NCBI RefSeq assembly: GCF_000380125.1
Contig: NZ_KB904583.1
Coordinates: 62,001-126,000, forward strand
Reading direction: 5' to 3'
Origin: Streptococcus ovis DSM 16829
GTDB taxonomy: Bacteria > Bacillota > Bacilli > Lactobacillales > Streptococcaceae
Length of the DNA: 64,000 nt
The translations under genes and the position numbers were made by a program. This document shows, piece by piece, positions 58,427-64,000 of the stretch. The notes beneath the pieces were generated by a model. It searched no databases and was not told the origin of the DNA. It saw only the letters and a program-made list of their open reading frames with translations. Positions within the stretch are counted from its first letter, which is position 1, and every line of letters begins with the position of its first letter.

Positions 58427-60898
58427 TTATTCCGGTTTGAATGTTTTCAGTCGGAGAGCATTGAGTAAGACAGAAACAGAACTCAAACTCATTGCTGCTC
58501 CTGCTAACATAGGATTGAGAAGAGGGCCACCAAAAACATGGAGAAGTCCCATAGCAACTGGGATACCGATAACATTATAAGCAAAGGCCCAGAAAAGATT
58601 TTGTTTGATATTGCGAATGGTTGCTCGTGACAACTGGATAGCGGTTGCTACATCTGTTAGACGATTGCGCATGAGGACGATATCTGCTGATTCAATCGCC
58701 ACATCTGTCCCATTTCCAATCGCAATGCCAATGTCTGCCTGAGCGAGAGCAGGCGCATCATTGATACCATCTCCTACCATAGCCACCTTACGCCCAGCTT
58801 CTTGGAGGCGCTTGACTTCATTGGCCTTGTCCTCTGGCAAGACTTCACTGAGCACCCGCTGAATCCCAACTTGCTTTGCAATCGCTTGGGCTGTCAATGG
58901 ATTGTCCCCTGTCAACATGATTGTTTCAATGCCCATCTTTTGTAGTTGCAAAATGGCTTCACGACTAGTATCTTTAATCGTATCTGCGACCGCAATTAAC
59001 CCCAATAATTGACCTGTACGACCAACATACATTGGTGTTTTTCCTTGTGCTGCCAAGCTGTCTGCTTCTTGTTCAAGAGTAGCTACCGCTATGCCTTGTT
59101 GCTGCATCCAGCTGGCATTTCCAAGATAAACAGCTTCGCCTTCTATCTCAACCGAAATCCCAAAACCAGACACTGCTGTAAACTGGGTAGCTGTTGGCAA
59201 ATCCAAGCCTCTTTCCTTAGCGCTTTCGACAATAGCTTCTCCCAGAGGATGTTCTGAACCAGATTCCGCGCCAGCCGCAATCCGAAGCAATTCTTCCTCT
59301 GTCACTAGACCTGTTACGGCAAGGTCTGTCACCACTGGTTTTCCTTCAGTAATCGTTCCTGTCTTATCAAAGACAATGGTTTGGATTTTTTGTGTTTCTT
59401 CTAAGGCATCACCTGATTTAATTAGAACGCCATACTCTGCCCCTTTTCCAGTTCCAACCATAATGGCTGTAGGAGTAGCAAGACCCAAGGCACAAGGGCA
59501 GGCAATAACTAAAACAGCAATGATGATTGAAAGAGAGAATTGCCAAGATTCGCCACCGAGGAAAAACCAAGCTAGTCCAGATAATAGGGCCAAGCCCATT
59601 ACTAGGGGAACAAAGACTGCTGACACCCTGTCTGCTAGTTTCGCAATCGGTGCTTTAGAACCTTGTGCTTCTTCAACTAATTGAATAATCTGTGATAAGG
59701 TTGTATCGTTGCCGACTTTAGTTGCACGGAAAACAAAAGAGCCATTTTTATTGATAGAAGCTCCAACAACTGAGCTACCGACTTCCTTAGATACTGGTAA
59801 ACTTTCTCCCGTCAACATGGACTCATCCACCGTTGACCTTCCCTCTACAACTTCTCCATCAGTCGCAATTTTTTCTCCAGGCCGCACTACAATACGATCT
59901 CCAACAACGACCTGTTCCAAAGGAATTTCGACTTCCTCCTGATTTCGAAGGACACGCGCTGTCTTAGGTGCAAGTCCCATCAAGTGCTTAATCGCCTCAG
60001 ATGTCCGCCCTTTCGACACAGCTTCTAGGTATTTCCCTAGAGTAATCAGAGTCAAAATCACAGCAGCGGATTCAAAGTAGAGCTCAGGATGACCACCATG
60101 ATGAACAGTAACTTTTCCCATGGCAAGCAAGATTGTCATGACAATCCCCTGCAACAAAGCAGCGCTGGTGCCAAGCGCAATCAGAGAATCCATATTGGGA
60201 TGACCACGAAACAGATTGGTAAGTCCTTTGCTATAAAAGGCGCGGCCTAAATAGACCACTGGCAAAGTCAAGGCAATCTGTACAAGGGCGTAGGCAACAG
60301 GGTGGTGGGCAGGATTCAGAGCCTCTGGTAGCGGTAGACCTCCCCACGGCAACATTGGCCCCATTGCAATATATAATAATGGCAGAGTAAAAATAGTAGA
60401 CCAGATAAAGCGCGTCCATAGCTGCTGCATCTTTTTTTTCTGTCTGTCTTCAGTAGGAACGACTGTTTCTTCAGTTGATTCAACAATAGCTGTATAACCC
60501 GCTTTTTTGACACTTTCTAGGATATCACTAATCTGGACTTGGTATGGATTGTATTGAACCGTTAACTTCTCTGTTGCTAGATTGACTGTAGCAGTTTCCA
60601 CACCTGCTAGCCTTCCAACAACCTTTTCAATTGTTAAAGCACACGTCGCACAAGTCATCCCTTTAATATCGAAGGTCTCTGTCTGTAGTTCTCGTATCAA
60701 GTGATAGCCCGCTTTTTCAACTGCTATTGCAATGTCTCTAGGAGAAATGATAGCCTCATCATAGTCCACACTCAATTTTTCCGTTGCCAGATTGACATTG
60801 GCTTGTGTCACTCCACTCAACTTACTAACAACTTTTTCAACTGTCATTGAGCAAGTTGCACAAGTCATTCCTTCAACAGGATAAATTTCTTGTTTCAT
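58427..60898 (-). CDS. copA: copper-exporting P1B-type ATPase
   Basis: An 823-residue Cu+ ATPase. Two N-terminal heavy-metal domains show GMTCATC near residues 9 and 79. LTGES near 360 is the actuator motif, CPCALGLAT near 456 the membrane metal site, DKTGTITEG near 500 the phosphorylation site, and [10 protein letters not shown] near 703 the hinge. It extrudes copper. Upstream are two CopY-type operators around the promoter, but no copY or copZ gene adjoins, unlike the usual copYAZ operon. Confidence 0.95.
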   Translation of the reverse strand: MKQEIYPVEGMTCATCSMTVEKVVSKLSGVTQANVNLATEKLSVDYDEAIISPRDIAIAVEKAGYHLIRELQTETFDIKGMTCATCALTIEKVVGRLAGVETATVNLATEKLTVQYNPYQVQISDILESVKKAGYTAIVESTEETVVPTEDRQKKKMQQLWTRFIWSTIFTLPLLYIAMGPMLPWGGLPLPEALNPAHHPVAYALVQIALTLPVVYLGRAFYSKGLTNLFRGHPNMDSLIALGTSAALLQGIVMTILLAMGKVTVHHGGHPELYFESAAVILTLITLGKYLEAVSKGRTSEAIKHLMGLAPKTARVLRNQEEVEIPLEQVVVGDRIVVRPGEKIATDGEVVEGRSTVDESMLTGESLPVSKEVGSSVVGASINKNGSFVFRATKVGNDTTLSQIIQLVEEAQGSKAPIAKLADRVSAVFVPLVMGLALLSGLAWFFLGGESWQFSLSIIIAVLVIACPCALGLATPTAIMVGTGKGAEYGVLIKSGDALEETQKIQTIVFDKTGTITEGKPVVTDLAVTGLVTEEELLRIAAGAESGSEHPLGEAIVESAKERGLDLPTATQFTAVSGFGISVEIEGEAVYLGNASWMQQQGIAVATLEQEADSLAAQGKTPMYVGRTGQLLGLIAVADTIKDTSREAILQLQKMGIETIMLTGDNPLTAQAIAKQVGIQRVLSEVLPEDKANEVKRLQEAGRKVAMVGDGINDAPALAQADIGIAIGNGTDVAIESADIVLMRNRLTDVATAIQLSRATIRNIKQNLFWAFAYNVIGIPVAMGLLHVFGGPLLNPMLAGAAMSLSSVSVLLNALRLKTFKPE

Positions 60899-60912
60899 TT
60901 TTTAACCTCGAT

Positions 60913-60922
60913 TACATTTGTA
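60913..60922 (-). promoter_or_regulatory. CopY-type operator 1
   Basis: TACATTTGTA, fits the cop-box TACAnnTGTA, 15 bases before the copA ATG. Confidence 0.85.
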
Positions 60923-60927
60923 AACAA

Positions 60928-60956
60928 ATTGTATCATTTTTGATTACAATTGTAAA
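60928..60956 (-). promoter_or_regulatory. promoter of copA
   Basis: TTTACA (60951-60956), 17-base spacer, TACAAT (60928-60933) on the minus strand. The -35 overlaps operator 2. Confidence 0.8.
60945..60954 (-). promoter_or_regulatory. CopY-type operator 2
   Basis: TACAATTGTA, perfect palindromic cop-box, 32 bases centre-to-centre from operator 1. Confidence 0.85.
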
Positions 60957-61434
60957 CCCATTTGTTTTTGAAAAGACTAAATCCTATCTAAACTGAACCT
61001 TTCCCTCAGTTAAACTATTCCCTAATGTCTCTCCGAAAGATCCATTTAGTGCGGTGAAGATAAGTTTCCCAAATTACCAATTGCCACTGTCAGATGAAGT
61101 GCTTCTACAAAAATCAAAAAAAGCTCTATAAGACCGCTGTGAGTACACCCACCGCAAGTGTTATGGAGCCTAAAAGCTTAACTTCAAGTCTTTTGTAAGG
61201 AGGCAAATTTTTTTCTTAGAGCAGACGATATTGTGATGAATATGAGTATTGCTCTCCTCAAGTTCTTGAATCCACCCACAACTTTTGCTAACTTTTTCTA
61301 CAAAATTTGTGCTTAATACCATCTATTTCGCTGGATCAACTATGTTTAAAATAAACTAAGAAAAAGTTTGAATAATTTGTACGGTAAGATGATTTCAACA
61401 GCTGATTATAAGACTATTAAAAAAAATGGCAAAA
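60957..61434. other. gene-poor region between copA and aga
   Basis: About 480 bases without an intact gene. A minus-strand imperfect hairpin lies at about 61118-61163 (GCTCTATAA and TTATGGAGC arms), followed by a short open stretch of hydrophobic codons (near 61195-61137) ending in TAG. It could be decayed remains of a gene or mobile element; I cannot identify it. No clear aga terminator is seen. Confidence 0.5.
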
Positions 61435-63636
61435 TTATGAGATATATTTTAGAATATAGAGTCTAGATGTAAAGTCTTTTGCTTCTCCAACGTGGTCTTT
61501 ATTCCGAATCAAGAAACCGGCCTCCATCAATTGGGTACCTGAATAGATTTGATTATCGCACTCATAGTAAGCATCTGCTTGCAATCCCTTGAGACGCAAG
61601 CGCTGGTAACCAATATTAGCCTTAGCTAACCTCCTATATTGTCCCACAATAATCGTCTCTTCATCCTCTGAAACAACTTGCCAAGCTGATAAATCTTTTT
61701 CGTATGGAGTAAGTAAACGTGTAAATGTCCCAAATTGGAAAACTGAGCGGTAGCGCTTATAAAACGCAATTTGTTCTTTGATAGCCTTATATTCCTCAGT
61801 ATTCAACTCTGACAAATCTAGTTCATAGCCAAAACTTCCAAAGAAAGCAACATTTGCTCGTGTCTCCATCGGTGTCAATCGTCCCATTTGCTGATTAGGA
61901 CTAGCTGAGATATGGCATCCCATACTATTTAGTGGATAAACCATAGAAGTCCCATACTGAATTTTCAGGCGTTCTATAGCATCTGTATTATCACTGGTCC
62001 AAGTTTGAGGAGCATAGTAAAGCATACCAGGATCAAAACGACCACCGCCACTTGAACAAGATTCAAAAAGTACTTTCGGAAAAGCCTTTGTCAGCTGCTC
62101 ATACAGACGATAGATATTTAAAATATACCGATGAAAGGTCTCGTTTTGTTGATCAGCTGATCGTATCAGACTGAATACCTCTGTCATGTAACGATTCATA
62201 TCCCATTTGATATAGTCTATCTTATGGTTTGATAAAAGGCGATAAAGTTGTTGATAAATGTTTTGGTAGACTTCTTCACGCGATAAATCAAGTGTATATT
62301 GATAACGACCATGCGATTGACTGTGGTTCGGGTGGTGCAAAATCCAATCAGGATGCTCTCGAAACAGATTGCTATCTTTATTGACCATTTCTGGTTCAAT
62401 CCATAACCCAAATCCCATTCCCAACTGATGAATTTGCTGAATAATTCCTGTGAGACCATGAGGAAGCTTCTCCAAATTAGTCACCCAGTCGCCTAAACCA
62501 GCATGTTCGTGATTACGCTGACCAAACCAACCATCATCCAGTACAAAGAACTCTACTCCCACATTTGCTGCCTGTTTGGCTAAAGCCAGAATCTTTTCTT
62601 CATCAAAGTCAAAGGACATTGCTTCCCAGTTATTCAGCAATATTGGACGTTCTCGATCACGCCAGTAACCTCTCACTAAATGTTTTTGGAAAACCTTATG
62701 AAAGGTCTGGCTCATCCCATTTAAACCTGAATCACTATAAACCATAACTACTTCAGGCGTTTGGAATTTATCTCCCTTGCCTAATTTCCAAGAGAAGCGC
62801 TCAGGGTGAATCCCTAAACTTACCCTGACCTTATCAAATGCATTGACATCTACCTGTGCTAGAAAATTTCCACTATAAACCAGAGAAAATCCAAGAACTT
62901 CCCCTTGGTGCTCATCTGCCGTAGGGCGTTTCAAGGCTAGAAAAGGGTTATACTCTGCACTACTTGAGCCTTTTAAACTATAGATGGACTGGCAACCATT
63001 TTGCAAAGGACTTTCCACAACATAACGCTCTCGTCCCCAAGAACCATCCAAGTGTAGCCAATCATACTCTCGATCTGGCAAATCCAAATTCATTGATAAA
63101 GCCCTATTTAGAATAATTGGCGAATCACCCTCTTGCTCAAATCGTGCCTGCCTTGTTATGACCGAATAGTCCCTAAAAATGGTATAGCTCAACAGCAGTC
63201 GTGTTTGGGAACATTTATCCCAGAGCACTATTTCCAAGGTTTCAGCTTCGTCTTCCTGATTCAGATACAAGGCTGGTAATCCTTCTAGATAAGTTTTCCC
63301 TTTTAGGATGCGGTGTCCTTGATATTCAAAATGCGATAAACAACTACCGTCTGTTTGCTCAATTTCAAAAGCAGGTAGACCATAGTCTGTCGTCCCATAG
63401 CAGGCGTATTCCTGACGAGTATGTTGCAAAGAGAAAGAAGTACCATCATCGTAGACAAAAGAAGTCAACGCTCGATATTCATCTTCTAGCAGATAGCGGT
63501 AAGAAACTTCTGTACTAACACGTTTCCCGTAATAAAGTTGCCCAATATGTCCGTTTGGAAGAATACCCATCACATAACTGATTGTGTCATTGTAAAGATG
63601 AAACTCTTGACTTTCTTGTTTAAATAGAATCCCCAT
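61435..63636 (-). CDS. aga: alpha-galactosidase, GH36
   Basis: A 733-residue GH36 enzyme. FVLDDGWFGQRN near 365 and WIEPEMVN near 412 are family motifs; YIKWDMNRYMTEV near 475 holds the catalytic nucleophile aspartate, and TSDNTDAIERL near 544 the acid/base aspartate. It releases galactose from melibiose and raffinose in the cytoplasm. It follows an MsmG-type permease gene by about 40 bases, as in the msm/raf operons. Confidence 0.95.
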   Translation of the reverse strand: MGILFKQESQEFHLYNDTISYVMGILPNGHIGQLYYGKRVSTEVSYRYLLEDEYRALTSFVYDDGTSFSLQHTRQEYACYGTTDYGLPAFEIEQTDGSCLSHFEYQGHRILKGKTYLEGLPALYLNQEDEAETLEIVLWDKCSQTRLLLSYTIFRDYSVITRQARFEQEGDSPIILNRALSMNLDLPDREYDWLHLDGSWGRERYVVESPLQNGCQSIYSLKGSSSAEYNPFLALKRPTADEHQGEVLGFSLVYSGNFLAQVDVNAFDKVRVSLGIHPERFSWKLGKGDKFQTPEVVMVYSDSGLNGMSQTFHKVFQKHLVRGYWRDRERPILLNNWEAMSFDFDEEKILALAKQAANVGVEFFVLDDGWFGQRNHEHAGLGDWVTNLEKLPHGLTGIIQQIHQLGMGFGLWIEPEMVNKDSNLFREHPDWILHHPNHSQSHGRYQYTLDLSREEVYQNIYQQLYRLLSNHKIDYIKWDMNRYMTEVFSLIRSADQQNETFHRYILNIYRLYEQLTKAFPKVLFESCSSGGGRFDPGMLYYAPQTWTSDNTDAIERLKIQYGTSMVYPLNSMGCHISASPNQQMGRLTPMETRANVAFFGSFGYELDLSELNTEEYKAIKEQIAFYKRYRSVFQFGTFTRLLTPYEKDLSAWQVVSEDEETIIVGQYRRLAKANIGYQRLRLKGLQADAYYECDNQIYSGTQLMEAGFLIRNKDHVGEAKDFTSRLYILKYIS

Positions 63637-63675
63637 AAGTCACTCCAATCTGTATAAATTTCTTTTAACCAGTCA

Positions 63676-64000
63676 TTACAGTTTGCCACCTGAACTGGCA
63701 ATTCCTTGAATGAATTGCTTTTGGAAAATAATGTACAAGGCAACCATCGGCCAGATAGCTAGTACGCTTGCAGCCATCAATTGAGGATAATTAACCGTAT
63801 ATGCACCTTGAATCTTAGATAAAGCACTAGATAAAGTTGCTTTATTTGGGTCTGCATTAATAATCAATGGCCATAACAAGTCTTTAAAAGCGAACAGAGC
63901 TGTAAAAATCGCCAAAGCAATAAGACCAGACTTAGCCAGAGGTAACATTACCTTAAAAAAAGTTTGCCCAATGTTGCAACCGTCTAATTTAGCAGATTCT
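63676..64000 (-). CDS. msmG: sugar ABC transporter permease, MsmG-type (5' end beyond window)
   Basis: Partial: about 107 C-terminal codons are inside; the frame is open to the window edge. The EAA-loop motif typical of ABC permeases is visible (ESAKLDGCNIGQTFFKV, followed by MLPLAKSGL), then two membrane segments and the tail QKQFIQGIASSGGKL. This end is characteristic of MsmG/MalG-type carbohydrate permeases. It lies upstream of aga and likely imports raffinose-type sugars. Confidence 0.9.
   Translation of the reverse strand, partial: ESAKLDGCNIGQTFFKVMLPLAKSGLIALAIFTALFAFKDLLWPLIINADPNKATLSSALSKIQGAYTVNYPQLMAASVLAIWPMVALYIIFQKQFIQGIASSGGKL

Noticed and set aside
61241-61318. Short plus-strand peptide frame after an AAGGAGG-like sequence
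   Set aside because: The spacing to the ATG is too long, a stop intervenes, and no homologue is recognised.

Overview
The window is low-GC Firmicutes chromosome and looks like Streptococcus, most probably S. suis or a close relative. The basis is gene content and protein resemblance: a complete rgpABCDEF rhamnan cluster, rmlABCD, a HisZ-type histidine operon behind a T-box, EzrA, and a type-B L31 next to a DHH phosphoesterase and a flavodoxin. Species assignment is inference. Most genes are on the minus strand. I see no tRNA, rRNA, CRISPR array, prophage or intact insertion sequence.

Layout: 1-7866 is the rhamnose-glucan wall polysaccharide operon, read rmlD-rgpA-B-C-D-E-F, with rgpF cut by the window edge. 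7948-9964 is a panE-like reductase with an orphan PTS EIIC-like membrane protein. 10174-13354 is rmlA-rmlC-(nucleotidyltransferase-like)-rmlB, which makes dTDP-rhamnose for the rgp products together with rmlD. 13452-22082 carries a ZIP transporter, a metA-dnaD-trmK-Nif3 group with a MET-box, apt, recJ and cardiolipin synthase. 22196-31328 is a 13-gene histidine operon with a His T-box leader; it lacks a classical histidinol-phosphate phosphatase but contains a SerB-like HAD phosphatase, an RpiB/LacAB-like protein and a small P-loop kinase. 31852-37542 is ezrA, gyrB, a DJ-1/PfpI protein and a RodA-type SEDS protein. 37923-40310 is rpmE2, a 51-residue unannotated ORF, apbE and a Pde2-like DHH protein. 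40389-43691 is a YghU-like GST, a flavodoxin, an alternative zinc-free S14 behind an AdcR-type operator, a chorismate mutase and a ClC channel. 43797-48786 holds a GlsB-family protein, a broken alpha-amylase gene, tgt, a DUF975 protein, a CPBP protease-like protein and a CoA-binding protein. 49123-58344 is polA, PAP2, DUF2200, TraX-family, an ABC exporter pair and tpx. 58427-60898 is copA with twin CopY-type operators. 61435-64000 is alpha-galactosidase and the end of an MsmG-type sugar permease.

The most interesting item is the 51-codon ORF at 38284-38439, immediately downstream of a cytosolic ApbE (FMN transferase). It has a strong ribosome binding site and carries two copies of the D-x-x-S-G-A-S flavinylation motif. 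It may be a miniature flavin carrier modified by its neighbour. Predicted metal or metabolite control (AdcR box on rpsN2, CopY boxes on copA, MET-box on metA, T-box on his) is readable directly in the DNA.
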